Source: Hyphomicrobiales bacterium
Lineage (GTDB): Bacteria; Pseudomonadota; Alphaproteobacteria; Rhizobiales; Rhizobiaceae
Assembly: GCA_900470965.1 (NCBI GenBank)
Contig: UCCS01000059.1
Location: 1 to 64,000 of the forward strand
DNA: 64,000 nucleotides
Direction: 5' to 3'
Shown here: in pieces, positions 24,757 to 33,537 of the stretch
How positions within the stretch are numbered: position 1 is the stretch's first letter
Layout: each line of letters starts with the position of its first letter
Notes under the pieces: model-generated
The model's database searches: none
Told to the model about the DNA's origin: nothing
What the model saw: the letters and a program-made list of their open reading frames with translations, nothing else
Made by a program: the position numbers and the translations under genes

Positions 24757-24784
24757 GGCCGGGGCTTGATCCCCGGCCGTTTTG
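24757..24784 (+). terminator. intercistronic hairpin between frcB and frcC
   Basis: GGCCGGGG, loop CTTGAT, CCCCGGCC, GTTTTG. Such partial terminators after binding-protein genes allow reduced read-through into the permease genes. Confidence 0.7.
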
Positions 24785-24888
24785 GGCGGACCATATGCCG
24801 TCGCCCGACAAACCGGCTGAACAAAGACCGGAAAACGATCGGCGACGGCTTTCGCGTGAGTTCGGCGCGCGGCTGCGGAGGAGGAACA

Positions 24889-25953
24889 ATGACCGGAGCA
24901 CAGGAATTTGAACGCGTCCTCGACGAAAGCGACAAGAGCGTCGCCTCGTTCGAGCACGAGAGTGTCTCGCTGATAAAGCGCGCGCAGCATTTTCTGCACT
25001 CGACACCGGCCGCCGTGCCGCTGATCGTGCTGATATTGTCGATCGTGATCTTCGGATTGGCGATCGGCGGACGGTTCTTCTCGTCCTATACGCTGACGCT
25101 CATCCTGCAGCAGATCGCCATCGTCGGTATTCTGGGAGCTGGCCAGACGCTGGTCATCCTGACCGCCGGCATCGATCTGTCGATCGGCGTCATCATGGTC
25201 ATCTCGGCCGTCATCATGGGCAATGTGGCCATCACCTATGGCATCCCGACACCGATCGCTGTTATCGCCGGCCTCATCGTCGGTGGCCTCTGCGGATTGC
25301 TGAACGGGTTCCTCGTCGCCTTCATGAAGCTGCCGCCGTTCATCGTGACACTCGGCACGTGGAATATCGTCATGGCGACGAATTTTATCTATTCCGCCAA
25401 TGAGACGATCCGCGATACCGATGTCGACGAACAGGCGCCGCTGCTCCATCTCTTCGCCACAAGCTTCAAGCTTGGCAGCGCAGTGCTGACCCTCGGCGTG
25501 ATCGCCATGGTGCTGCTCGTCGTGCTGCTCTGGTATGTCCTCAATCACACCGCCTGGGGCCGGCATGTCTATGCCGTCGGCGATGATCCGGAAGCTGCCA
25601 AGCTCTCCGGCATCCAGACCAAGAAGGTGCTGCTGACCGTTTACACTATATCCGGCGTCATCGCTGCCTTCGCCGCCTGGGTCTCGATCGGCCGCAACGG
25701 CTCGATTTCTCCGTCTTCGGCCGTCACGGACTATAACCTCCAGGCAATCACCGCGACTGTTATCGGCGGCATCTCGTTGTTCGGCGGCCGTGGCTCCATT
25801 CTCGGCACGCTCTTCGGCACCATGATCGTCGGCGTCGTGTCGATGGGGCTCAACATGCTCGGCGCCGACCCACAATGGAAAGTCCTGCTGACAGGCGTGC
25901 TGATCATTGCCGCCGTCGCTATCGATCAGTGGATCAGAAAGGTTTCGGTGTAA
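24889..25953 (+). CDS. frcC: fructose ABC transporter permease
   Basis: Inner-membrane permease of 354 aa (RbsC family) with about ten hydrophobic segments. The ATG at 24889 follows GGAGGAACA. Family motifs: GAGQTLVILTAGIDLSIG (second segment pair) and AVGDDPEAAKLSGI (cytoplasmic loop contacting the ATPase). An N-terminal cytoplasmic extension of about 40 residues is typical of FrcC. Followed by frcA after 2 bases. Confidence 0.92.
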   Translation: MTGAQEFERVLDESDKSVASFEHESVSLIKRAQHFLHSTPAAVPLIVLILSIVIFGLAIGGRFFSSYTLTLILQQIAIVGILGAGQTLVILTAGIDLSIGVIMVISAVIMGNVAITYGIPTPIAVIAGLIVGGLCGLLNGFLVAFMKLPPFIVTLGTWNIVMATNFIYSANETIRDTDVDEQAPLLHLFATSFKLGSAVLTLGVIAMVLLVVLLWYVLNHTAWGRHVYAVGDDPEAAKLSGIQTKKVLLTVYTISGVIAAFAAWVSIGRNGSISPSSAVTDYNLQAITATVIGGISLFGGRGSILGTLFGTMIVGVVSMGLNMLGADPQWKVLLTGVLIIAAVAIDQWIRKVSV

Positions 25954-25955
25954 TC

Positions 25956-26738
25956 ATGGCTGGCGAACCCATTCTTACTGCCCGGGGCCTCGTCAAGCGT
26001 TACGGACGTGTGACGGCGCTCGACAATGCCGATTTCGACCTCTATCCGGGCGAAATCCTTGCCGTCATCGGCGACAACGGCGCCGGCAAATCCTCGCTCA
26101 TCAAGGCGATATCGGGCGCAATCACGCCCGATGACGGGGTGATCACCCTGGAAGGCCGGCAGGTACAGTTCAGATCGCCGATGGAAGCGCGCGACGCGGG
26201 CATCGAAACCGTCTATCAGAACCTCGCCCTTTCGCCGGCACTATCGATCGCCGACAATATGTTCCTCGGCCGCGAGATCCGCAAACCGGGTCCGCTCGGC
26301 TCCTGGTTCCGCATGCTCGACCGTCCGACGATGGAAAAGCAGGCACGCAGCAAGCTTTCCGAACTCGGCCTGATGACCATCCAGAATATCAACCAGGCAG
26401 TGGAAACGCTCTCCGGCGGCCAGCGTCAGGGCGTGGCCGTTGCCCGTGCCGCTGCCTTCGGCTCAAAGGTCATCATCATGGACGAGCCGACTGCCGCTCT
26501 CGGCGTCAAGGAAAGCCGCCGAGTGCTGGAACTCATCCTCGACGTGCGCGCCCGCGGCATTCCGATCGTGCTCATCTCGCATAACATGCCGCATGTCTTC
26601 GAGGTGGCGGACCGCATCCATATCCATCGCCTTGGGCGCCGCTTGACGGTCATCAACCCCAAGGAATACACGATGTCCGATGCCGTCGCCTTCATGACCG
26701 GCGCCAAGGCGGTCCCTGCGGAGCCCGTCGCTGCATGA
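25956..26738 (+). CDS. frcA: fructose ABC transporter ATP-binding protein
   Basis: ABC ATPase of 260 aa with a single nucleotide-binding domain, unlike the double-domain RbsA type, in agreement with FrcA. Walker A GDNGAGKSS (39-47), signature LSGGQRQGVAVARA, Walker B VIIMDEPTAALG, switch His in VLISHNM. The ATG is 2 bases after the frcC stop and the TGA overlaps the frcK ATG. Confidence 0.93.
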   Translation: MAGEPILTARGLVKRYGRVTALDNADFDLYPGEILAVIGDNGAGKSSLIKAISGAITPDDGVITLEGRQVQFRSPMEARDAGIETVYQNLALSPALSIADNMFLGREIRKPGPLGSWFRMLDRPTMEKQARSKLSELGLMTIQNINQAVETLSGGQRQGVAVARAAAFGSKVIIMDEPTAALGVKESRRVLELILDVRARGIPIVLISHNMPHVFEVADRIHIHRLGRRLTVINPKEYTMSDAVAFMTGAKAVPAEPVAA

Positions 26739-27367
26739 ATGCAAGAATAGACGAAATTGTCGGCGAGGTTCTAAACCGCGCCGGCAACACGAGGCGCTTC
26801 CTCATCGCGATCGCCGGGCCGCCCGGCGCCGGAAAATCCACCATGGCCGACAATGTCGCCAGCGCCCTGAAGGCCAAGGGCGAGAGTGTCTCGGTGCTTC
26901 CCATGGATGGCTTCCATATGGACAACGCCATTCTCATCGAGCGTGGTCTGCTGGCCCGCAAGGGCATTCCGGAGACCTTCGATGTACGCGGCTTCCTTGA
27001 TATCGTCAAAGCCGTGCGCCCCGCCGATCAGGAGGTCCTCGTTCCCGTCTTCGACCGTTCGCGCGAACTTGCCATCGCCTCCGCCCGGCCGATCGATCCT
27101 CAGGACCGCTTCATCATAATCGAGGGCAACTATCTGCTCTTCACGCTGGGCAAATGGGCCGAACTCGACGGTATCTTCGATTACACGATCATGCTCGCCC
27201 CGCCGATGGAGGTGCTGGAAGAGCGCCTCTGGGATCGCTGGCGCGGCTACAAGCTGACTGAGGAAGAAGCGAGCGCCAAAGTCTATGGCAACGACCTGCC
27301 GAACGGTCGCCTCATCCTCGAAAATCGCCGGCCTGCAGACATCACATTGGAAATCGCGCTGGCCTGA
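26735..27367 (+). CDS. frcK: P-loop sugar kinase of the fructose operon
   Basis: A 210-aa kinase of the phosphoribulokinase/uridine kinase fold. P-loop GPPGAGKST (28-36), then MDGFHMDN, EGNYLLF (Walker B region) and the lid WRGYKLTEEEA. It starts in an ATGA overlap with frcA. In Sinorhizobium meliloti the matching gene frcK is the last gene of frcBCAK and is proposed to phosphorylate the imported sugar; the substrate is not proven by sequence. Confidence 0.88.
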   Translation: MNARIDEIVGEVLNRAGNTRRFLIAIAGPPGAGKSTMADNVASALKAKGESVSVLPMDGFHMDNAILIERGLLARKGIPETFDVRGFLDIVKAVRPADQEVLVPVFDRSRELAIASARPIDPQDRFIIIEGNYLLFTLGKWAELDGIFDYTIMLAPPMEVLEERLWDRWRGYKLTEEEASAKVYGNDLPNGRLILENRRPADITLEIALA

Positions 27368-27431
27368 ACAGTTGTTTCCGTACCGGTGTTGATGCTATCG
27401 AGGCGAAACCCGCATCGCTTCGGAGGCTCCC

Positions 27432-28472
27432 ATGCAATCGATCACAATCCGCCGTCCTGACGACTGGCATCTGCATCTGCGCGACGGCGCCATGCTGGAA
27501 GGTGTGATCGGGGATACGAGCAGCACCTTTGCGCGCGCCATCATCATGCCGAACCTAGTGCCACCCGTCGTCACGACGTCAGATGCGACCGCCTATCGCG
27601 AGCGCATCATGAAGGCGCTTCCGGCTGGCCATCGCTTCCAGCCGCTGATGACGCTCTATCTCACCGAGAATACGAGCCCCGATGACGTGGAAGAGGGAAA
27701 GAAGAGCGGCCTCATCACCGCCGTGAAACTCTATCCCGCCGGCGCCACGACGAATTCACACGGTGGTGTGCGCGACATGGAAAAGGCCATGCCGGTGCTG
27801 GAGCGCATGGCCAGGATCGGCCTGCCGCTCTGCGTTCATGGCGAGGTGACGACACCTGATGTCGATATCTTCGATCGTGAGGCCGTCTTCATCGAGACGG
27901 TGCTCGACCCGCTGCGCAAGCGCCTGCCGGAGCTGAAAGTGACGATGGAACATGTCACGACGGCCGATGGCATCGACTACATCAAGTCGGCCAAGGCCAA
28001 TCTCGCTGGCTCCATCACCACCCATCACCTGATCATCAACCGTAACGCCATCCTCGTCGGCGGCATTCGCCCGCATTATTACTGCCTGCCGGTCGCAAAA
28101 CGCGAGAACCACAGGCTGGCGCTGCGGGCCGCGGCGACGAGCGGCGATGCTAGGTTCTTCCTCGGCACGGATTCAGCGCCCCATGTCGACCCGCTCAAGG
28201 AATGCGCCTGCGGCTGCGCGGGGATCTATACCTCGATCAATACGATGAGCTGCCTTGCCCATGTGTTCGAGCAGGATAGTGCGCTCGACAGGTTGGAGGC
28301 CTTTGCCTCCCTGAATGGCCCGGCCTGGTATGGGCTGGCGCCCAACGAGGAACGTATCACGCTGGAGCGGCAGGCCGAACCCGTGGTCTTCCCCGCCAGG
28401 ATTGAGACCGGCGCCGGTCCGGTTACCGTCTTCGATCCGATGTTTGCACTGCATTGGCAGATCAAAGCCTGA
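27432..28472 (+). CDS. pyrC: dihydroorotase (class II)
   Basis: Third step of de novo pyrimidine synthesis, 346 aa. Metal-binding His-x-His in DDWHLHLRDG (His13, His15), the carbamylated Lys in AVKLYPAGATTNS, MEHVTT, TTHHLIINRNA and the final metal Asp in FLGTDSAPH. Full length. Single gene after frcK with a 64-base gap. Confidence 0.97.
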   Translation: MQSITIRRPDDWHLHLRDGAMLEGVIGDTSSTFARAIIMPNLVPPVVTTSDATAYRERIMKALPAGHRFQPLMTLYLTENTSPDDVEEGKKSGLITAVKLYPAGATTNSHGGVRDMEKAMPVLERMARIGLPLCVHGEVTTPDVDIFDREAVFIETVLDPLRKRLPELKVTMEHVTTADGIDYIKSAKANLAGSITTHHLIINRNAILVGGIRPHYYCLPVAKRENHRLALRAAATSGDARFFLGTDSAPHVDPLKECACGCAGIYTSINTMSCLAHVFEQDSALDRLEAFASLNGPAWYGLAPNEERITLERQAEPVVFPARIETGAGPVTVFDPMFALHWQIKA

Positions 28473-28650
28473 GAAAAGACGTTGCGGGCTTAAATATTAT
28501 TCTTCTTATAGTTGCTGCCGAATGTTGAATTTGTAACGCCCGGCTGCGAAATCCATGTTTTTTTAACGGAATGCGTAAGACATTCGTCAGCAATGACGAG
28601 ATAGATTTCAGAACGTTATCGGCGCGGCAAGAGCCGCGGAGATTTAAAGC

Positions 28651-29829
28651 ATGATGCTTGACTATAATTCATTGCTGCTGGCGCTTGGCGTGTCAGCAAC
28701 CTGCCTTGCCGTGACGCTCACGGGAAGTTGGCTCGCGCGCCGGGCCGAAACCTTTCTTCTCACCGGCGCATTCGGCCTCGTTCTCGTCGTCGCCGGCATT
28801 TTTGCCTATGCCTTCTATGTGGAGCAGCCCGGGCGCCTGCTTGGTGCAGGTAATTTCGTGCTGTTTCATGCCGGTTTTGCCACTATCTGGGGCGCTGGCT
28901 ATCAGTTCCGTACCGGCAGGCTCCCGATATCAGGCATCGTCGTCCGTGCACTTGTCGCCATGGCCACATCCATTCCGCCGATGATCGCCGGGCTGGATGG
29001 TCTGGCTTTCATGGCCGATAATCTCGCTATCGCCTTTCTGCTCTTCGCGACCGCCTGGCAATATTGGCTCGACCGCGCCGAAGCACCTGCGCCGATATCG
29101 GGCATTACCGCTCTCTATACATTGACGGCGATTTCCTTCGTACTCTGCGCTGCCGTGTTGATCTGGGACGGCAAACTGGTGCTTGGCGCCGCACCCAGCA
29201 ATTGGGCGGAAGATCTGAGCCTTGCCATATGCATTGCCGGCATGACCGGTATCGGTGCCCTGTCGCTGGCGCTGCATCAATGGCGGCTTGCCGCCCGTCA
29301 CCGCATGGATGCGATCACCGATCCGCTGACCGGCTTGCTGAACCGCCGCGCTCTGTTCGACCAATATGGCGTCCGCGCCATGGGCGCTTCGACTGCTGTC
29401 ATCGTCTTCGACATCGATCATTTCAAATCGGTCAACGACCGCTATGGCCATGCGGCCGGTGATCACGTCCTGAAGGTCTTTTCCGGCGAACTCTCGGCCA
29501 ATTGCCGTAGCGGCGATACGGCCGCCCGCCTCGGCGGCGAGGAATTCGCGCTGGTGCTGAAGGAAATCATGCCCGGCCGCGCCGAGCTTGCTGCCGAGCG
29601 CATCCGCAAGGCTTTCGAGGATCGCGACATCTATATCGAGGACGACGTGCTGAAATGCACCGTCAGCGTCGGCGTCGCCCCCGGTCGCTCCAATCCGATG
29701 GATTTCGATGCCATGCTGGGGGAGGCGGACAAGGCGCTCTATGTCGCAAAACGCGCCGGCCGCAATCGTGTCGAACTCGCCAGCCACCTGCATTCGGTAC
29801 CGTCAGGGGATGCGCGATCGGCCTCTTGA
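28651..29829 (+). CDS. membrane diguanylate cyclase (GGDEF)
   Basis: Makes cyclic-di-GMP. The first 210 residues form about six membrane segments, a MASE-like sensor. The GGDEF domain starts near 226 (DPLTGLLNRRALF), with FDIDHFKSVNDRYGHAAGDHVL and active site GGEEF. The product-inhibition I-site RxxD is present: RSGD five residues before GGEEF. An active, feedback-inhibited cyclase is predicted. No EAL domain. The start is the paired ATG with only a weak upstream site. Confidence 0.93.
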   Translation: MMLDYNSLLLALGVSATCLAVTLTGSWLARRAETFLLTGAFGLVLVVAGIFAYAFYVEQPGRLLGAGNFVLFHAGFATIWGAGYQFRTGRLPISGIVVRALVAMATSIPPMIAGLDGLAFMADNLAIAFLLFATAWQYWLDRAEAPAPISGITALYTLTAISFVLCAAVLIWDGKLVLGAAPSNWAEDLSLAICIAGMTGIGALSLALHQWRLAARHRMDAITDPLTGLLNRRALFDQYGVRAMGASTAVIVFDIDHFKSVNDRYGHAAGDHVLKVFSGELSANCRSGDTAARLGGEEFALVLKEIMPGRAELAAERIRKAFEDRDIYIEDDVLKCTVSVGVAPGRSNPMDFDAMLGEADKALYVAKRAGRNRVELASHLHSVPSGDARSAS

Positions 29830-30016
29830 TCCTTCTCCCGAGCTTTCGTAAGCTCACAGCCGGCCGGATGCAGCCAGCCGCCCCGCGATGCGCAAGCATT
29901 ATGGTGAAGGCATCCAAATCCAGTTTCACATCCTTGCTCTTGGCAATCGATGGCGAACGGGTCAGCAGACGCGGGCACTGATCTTCCTGTTTGCCGCCAA
30001 CGGAGAAGGATGAACC

Positions 30017-30553
30017 ATGCGCGATTTTCGCGATGCCAAGCTTATGGCAAAAAACCTGCGTCAGGCGCTTGCCGACCGCGATATTTCCCTCACCCATAGC
30101 GAAACCCTGGAGATTGTCGCCAGACAATTCGGCTTCGACCAGTGGAATATTCTCTCCGCAAAACTGGATGACACCAAAGGCGTAAAATCGGCTGTGGGCA
30201 TCGAGCCACCGGTGCCGATCTTCCGCATCTTCTCGGTCGAAAAAGCCATGGAATTTTATTGCGGCTTCCTGGGCTTCACGCTCGACTGGGAGCACCGTTT
30301 CGGCGAGAACTCCCCGCTTTATTGCCAGGTCTCGCGTGAAAGCATGCAATTACATCTGAGCGAGCATTCCGGCGATGCCAGCCCCGGCGCGCGAGCCTTC
30401 GTTCGGGTGAGGGATGTCAGAGCCTATCAGGCCGAACTCGCCGCCAAGAACTACCGCTATATGAACCCGGGCATCGAGGAAGCGCCCTGGGGCCTCGAAA
30501 TGGGCGTCATCGATCCCTTCAACAACCGCATCACCTTCTGCCAACAGAACTGA
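30017..30553 (+). CDS. glyoxalase-superfamily (VOC) protein with N-terminal helical domain
   Basis: A 178-aa protein. Residues 1-50 (DAKLMAKNLRQALADRDI, TLEIVARQFGFDQWNILSA) match a small domain often fused to glyoxalase-like folds. Residues about 63-178 are a VOC domain (EKAMEFYCGFLGFTLDWEHR ... MGVIDPFNNRITF), similar to bleomycin-resistance/glyoxalase proteins. Site AGAAGGATGAACC precedes the ATG. Function not assigned beyond fold. The stop overlaps a palindromic repeat. Confidence 0.8.
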   Translation: MRDFRDAKLMAKNLRQALADRDISLTHSETLEIVARQFGFDQWNILSAKLDDTKGVKSAVGIEPPVPIFRIFSVEKAMEFYCGFLGFTLDWEHRFGENSPLYCQVSRESMQLHLSEHSGDASPGARAFVRVRDVRAYQAELAAKNYRYMNPGIEEAPWGLEMGVIDPFNNRITFCQQN

Positions 30554-30600
30554 GCAATTACAGCAAAACTGTGCAGCGGTTCTGCGTCGGGAATTGCGTG
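30552..30600. repeat. palindromic intergenic element, copy 2
   Basis: Diverged copy of the element at 21710: GAGCAATTACAGCAAAAC, then GTGCAGCGGTTCTG and CGTCGGGAATTGCGTG. As in copy 1, it begins inside the stop codon region of the preceding gene. Confidence 0.7.
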
Positions 30601-30639
30601 AAAACAAAGGAAGGGCGGAGGGTATTGCCTCAGCCCTTT

Positions 30640-31122
30640 TCAGATCAGCATCAGCGCACGGACGAACGCGACCGAGGCCAGCAGCGAGGCGATGGTGCGC
30701 ACATGGTTCCACCATGTCCAGTCCCTGAGATAGGTCATCCAGAGCTGCACCGCTTCTGGCCCGTTGCCGCTGACTTTCGCCAGCGCATCATTCATCGGCA
30801 CGTTGAAGACGATGGTCGAGAGGAAGGACGCGATGACATAGAGTGCCGCGCCGGCGAGCATCATCGAAGAGGCGCCGCCGCGCCAATTCATGAAGGCCAA
30901 CGCTGCGATGACGACGCAGAGGATCGCCGTCGGCACGAAAAGTAGCATGAAGGGCGAGCGGACGATGGTCACGTTGATGGAATTCATCGCAGCAATGCCC
31001 TGTTCGGCCGGGATGCGCGAAAAAGCAGTCATGATAAAGGTGGAGAAGGCAAAGAAGATGCCGGCGACAAGGCCGCTGCCGATCGCGGCGGCAACGAGGG
31101 AAATGACGAGAACGATCTGCAT
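30640..31122 (-). CDS. DUF1772 membrane protein
   Basis: A 160-aa integral membrane protein with four hydrophobic segments (IVLVISLVAAAIGSGLVAG near the start, two central, one C-terminal). The pattern GIFFAFSTFIMTAF and TWWNHVRTIAS fits DUF1772/anthrone-oxygenase-like proteins. The ATG at 31122 is 2 bases after the stop of the NmrA-like gene; an in-frame GTG at 31137 would overlap it. Likely operon with the NmrA-like gene under the divergent TetR. Function unknown. Confidence 0.82.
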   Translation of the reverse strand: MQIVLVISLVAAAIGSGLVAGIFFAFSTFIMTAFSRIPAEQGIAAMNSINVTIVRSPFMLLFVPTAILCVVIAALAFMNWRGGASSMMLAGAALYVIASFLSTIVFNVPMNDALAKVSGNGPEAVQLWMTYLRDWTWWNHVRTIASLLASVAFVRALMLI

Positions 31123-31124
31123 GG

Positions 31125-31949
31125 TCAGGCGCTCCACAATCCGGTTGCCGCGGTCTCTCGCGCGTATTGGCTGAAATCCCTTGCGGGGCGGCCGAGTATC
31201 TCTGTCACGCCACCCATCACCTCGGAATTGCGCCCATCGAGCACCTGTCCGAAGAGTTCTTCCAGTAGCGCGATAACAGGCTCTGGCATTCCCGCAGCGG
31301 AGAGACCCTCTTTAAAATCCGCCATCGATACTTGTTCATAGTCGATAGACCGGCCCGAGGCCGCGGCGATCTCGGCAACGGCTTCGCGGAAGCTCAGCGC
31401 GCGAGGACCGGTCAGCTCGTAGATCCTGTTGCGATGCCTGATATCGGTCAGTGCCGCCACTGCCGCATCGGCAATGTCATCGGCATCGACGAAAGGCTCC
31501 TTGATATTGCCAGCCGGAAGCTCCAGCCTGCCGGCAATGAGCGGCTCGACGAAAGCGCCCTCGCTGAAATTCTGGCAGAACCAGGAGGCGCGCAGGATCG
31601 TGGTGTCGATCCCCGCTGCCTTGAGTGCTTCCTCGCTCCGCTGCGCCCCTTCTTCGCCACGGCCGGAAAGCAGCACGATATGCTGCAACCCGCACTCTCT
31701 CGCGAGCTTTGAAAGCGCCTCGATGGCCTCTGCCGCCCAGGAGACGGAAAGGTCCGGCTGGAAGGCGACATAGGCGCTCGCTGCACCCGTGAGCGCACCG
31801 CGCCAGGTCGCGCGATCCTCCCAGTCGAAGGCCGGTATCGTGGAGCGGGACGCCTTGCGCACGTTAAGTCCCAGCTCTTCCAGCCTGTCGGAAATGCGGC
31901 CACCGGTTTTGCCCGATCCGCCGATCAGAACGATTTCGGAATTCTGCAT
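31125..31949 (-). CDS. NmrA-like NAD(P)-binding protein
   Basis: A 274-aa atypical SDR. Cofactor motif VLIGGSGKTGGRISDRL (residues 7-23), HIVLLSGRGEEGAQRSEEAL, TILRASWFCQNFSEG and FVDADDIADAAVAAL identify the NmrA/NAD(P)H-binding group (redox sensors and quinone or carbonyl reductases such as QorB). Divergent from a TetR gene with a tandem palindromic operator between them, and followed by a DUF1772 gene. Confidence 0.88.
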   Translation of the reverse strand: MQNSEIVLIGGSGKTGGRISDRLEELGLNVRKASRSTIPAFDWEDRATWRGALTGAASAYVAFQPDLSVSWAAEAIEALSKLARECGLQHIVLLSGRGEEGAQRSEEALKAAGIDTTILRASWFCQNFSEGAFVEPLIAGRLELPAGNIKEPFVDADDIADAAVAALTDIRHRNRIYELTGPRALSFREAVAEIAAASGRSIDYEQVSMADFKEGLSAAGMPEPVIALLEELFGQVLDGRNSEVMGGVTEILGRPARDFSQYARETAATGLWSA

Positions 31950-31975
31950 ATCGAAACTCCTCCTCGGTTTAAAAC

Positions 31976-32020
31976 AAGAGAAACTCTCTTATTTGCAAAA
32001 TGAGATAAACTCTCTTATTT
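31976..32020. promoter_or_regulatory. tandem TetR operator between divergent genes
   Basis: Palindrome AAGAGAAACTCTCTT (31976-31990) and GAGATAAACTCTCTT (32002-32016). The 14-mer AAACTCTCTTATTT is repeated exactly 26 bases apart, about 2.5 helical turns. It lies between the NmrA-like and TetR starts and so probably controls both. Confidence 0.6.
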
Positions 32021-32049
32021 TCTTTGTCAACAGTCGAAGGAAGCGGAAG

Positions 32050-32703
32050 ATGGCAGAAGAAGTGATCGCACGGCGCAGGCGCCAGCAGGAGTCGACCGGT
32101 CAGCCACGCCGCATCCCGAGCCAGCAGCGCGGCCGCGAGCGCTTCGAAAAAATCCTGACGGTCGCCTCCGGCCTCATCGAAAAGAATGGCAGCGATGCCC
32201 TGAAGATGAGCGAGATCGTTGAAAAAGCTGAGCTTTCCTTCGGCGCCCTCTATCAGTATTTCCCGGACAAAACCTCGATCATCCGCACGCTCGCCGAGCG
32301 CTTCAACGAGCAGGGCCGGCAATGTGTAGCCGATGAACTGGCGCAGGTGACGGATGCCGACAATCTGCGGACGGCGCTCTGTGTCATCGCCGATGAATAT
32401 TATGCTTTCTTCCGCCGTGAGCCCGTCATGCGCGATATCTGGCATGCGACCCATACGGACAAGCTTCTCCAGGAAGTCGATGCCGAAGACATGGAATTTC
32501 ACGCGCAGGCGCTGTTTTCAGTGCTAAAACAGCTGTGGCCGGAGCGGACCGAGACGGAGCTTCTGGCCATCGCCCGGCTGACGATGCAGCTTCTTGCTGC
32601 TGCCGTCCGCTATGCTGTTTCGCTGGACGAGGAAGACGGTGTGCAGGCAATCGCGCTCTTCAAGAAGATGCAGATTGCGGATATCGCCCGTCTGCTCGGC
32701 TGA
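32050..32703 (+). CDS. TetR family regulator
   Basis: A 217-aa TetR repressor. The ATG at 32050 is preceded by GAAGGAAGCGG; the open frame extends upstream through the operator region without a start signal. The HTH covers about 33-80 (KILTVASGLIEKNGSDALKM, IVEKAELSFGALYQYFPDK). It has a basic Arg/Gln-rich N-terminal arm. Likely autoregulated and repressing the divergent NmrA-like/DUF1772 operon. Confidence 0.9.
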   Translation: MAEEVIARRRRQQESTGQPRRIPSQQRGRERFEKILTVASGLIEKNGSDALKMSEIVEKAELSFGALYQYFPDKTSIIRTLAERFNEQGRQCVADELAQVTDADNLRTALCVIADEYYAFFRREPVMRDIWHATHTDKLLQEVDAEDMEFHAQALFSVLKQLWPERTETELLAIARLTMQLLAAAVRYAVSLDEEDGVQAIALFKKMQIADIARLLG

Positions 32704-32779
32704 CGGGCTGCCTTCCATCTGGAAACCGGCCGCTCTTGCTGCTATTGCCGCTGGAACGTCAGCCGAAGGAGTAAGCCGC

Positions 32780-33475
32780 ATGATCCAGACCACATTCCCT
32801 GATCGCGCCGTTATGGCAGAGCTGCTGGCCAAGATGCTCTGGGAGATCAAGGCGGTGCATTTCAACGCCGAGACGCCCTATAAGTATGCCTCGGGTATCA
32901 TGAGCCCCGTCTATATCGATTGCCGCAAGCTCCTGTCCTTCCCGCGCATCCGCTCGACGGTGATGGATTTTGCCGCCAGCAGCCTGCTGCGCGATGCCGG
33001 TTTCGAGCAGTTCGATTGCATCGCCGGCGGTGAGACCGCGGGCATTCCCTTTGCCGCACTGCTTGCCGATCGTCTCGGCCTGCCGATGATCTATGTCCGC
33101 AAAAAGCCGAAGGGCCATGGCCGCAATGCGCAGATCGAAGGCGAGATGAAGGACGGCGCCCGCGTTCTCGTCATCGAGGATCTGACGACGGCCGGCGGCA
33201 GCATGTTCACCTTCATCGATGCCATCAGAGCCGCCGGCGGTGTCGTCGATCACGGCATCGCGCTCTTCTTCTACGGCATCTTCCCGGAGGCACATCAGCG
33301 CTTTGAGAATGGCAAGGTCCAGCTCCATTATATCGCCACCTGGCGCGAGGTTCTGGCAATCGCCAGGCAGCAGAAGCTCTTCGACGACAGGACGCTGCAG
33401 GAAGTCGAGGCCTTCCTCGATGCGCCGCTCGCCTGGTCGGCAAGGAATGGTGGCGTAAGTGAGCTTTCGCTCTAG
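32780..33475 (+). CDS. pyrE: orotate phosphoribosyltransferase
   Basis: Fifth step of pyrimidine synthesis, 231 aa. The ATG at 32780 follows AAGGAG. Type I PRTase fold with the PRPP loop RVLVIEDLTTAGGSM and FDCIAGGETAGIPFAALLAD. Full length for the rhizobial form. It lies 4.3 kb downstream of pyrC and just before the fructokinase gene. Confidence 0.96.
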   Translation: MIQTTFPDRAVMAELLAKMLWEIKAVHFNAETPYKYASGIMSPVYIDCRKLLSFPRIRSTVMDFAASSLLRDAGFEQFDCIAGGETAGIPFAALLADRLGLPMIYVRKKPKGHGRNAQIEGEMKDGARVLVIEDLTTAGGSMFTFIDAIRAAGGVVDHGIALFFYGIFPEAHQRFENGKVQLHYIATWREVLAIARQQKLFDDRTLQEVEAFLDAPLAWSARNGGVSELSL

Positions 33476-33537
33476 CCTTTTGACAAAAGCTCGCTTAATC
33501 GATTGAGAAACGCGCAAGTCCTGTTGGGAGGAATTCG

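Noticed and set aside
23722..25875. Minus-strand frame of 717 codons
   Set aside because: Antisense shadow of frcB and frcC caused by high GC at third positions.
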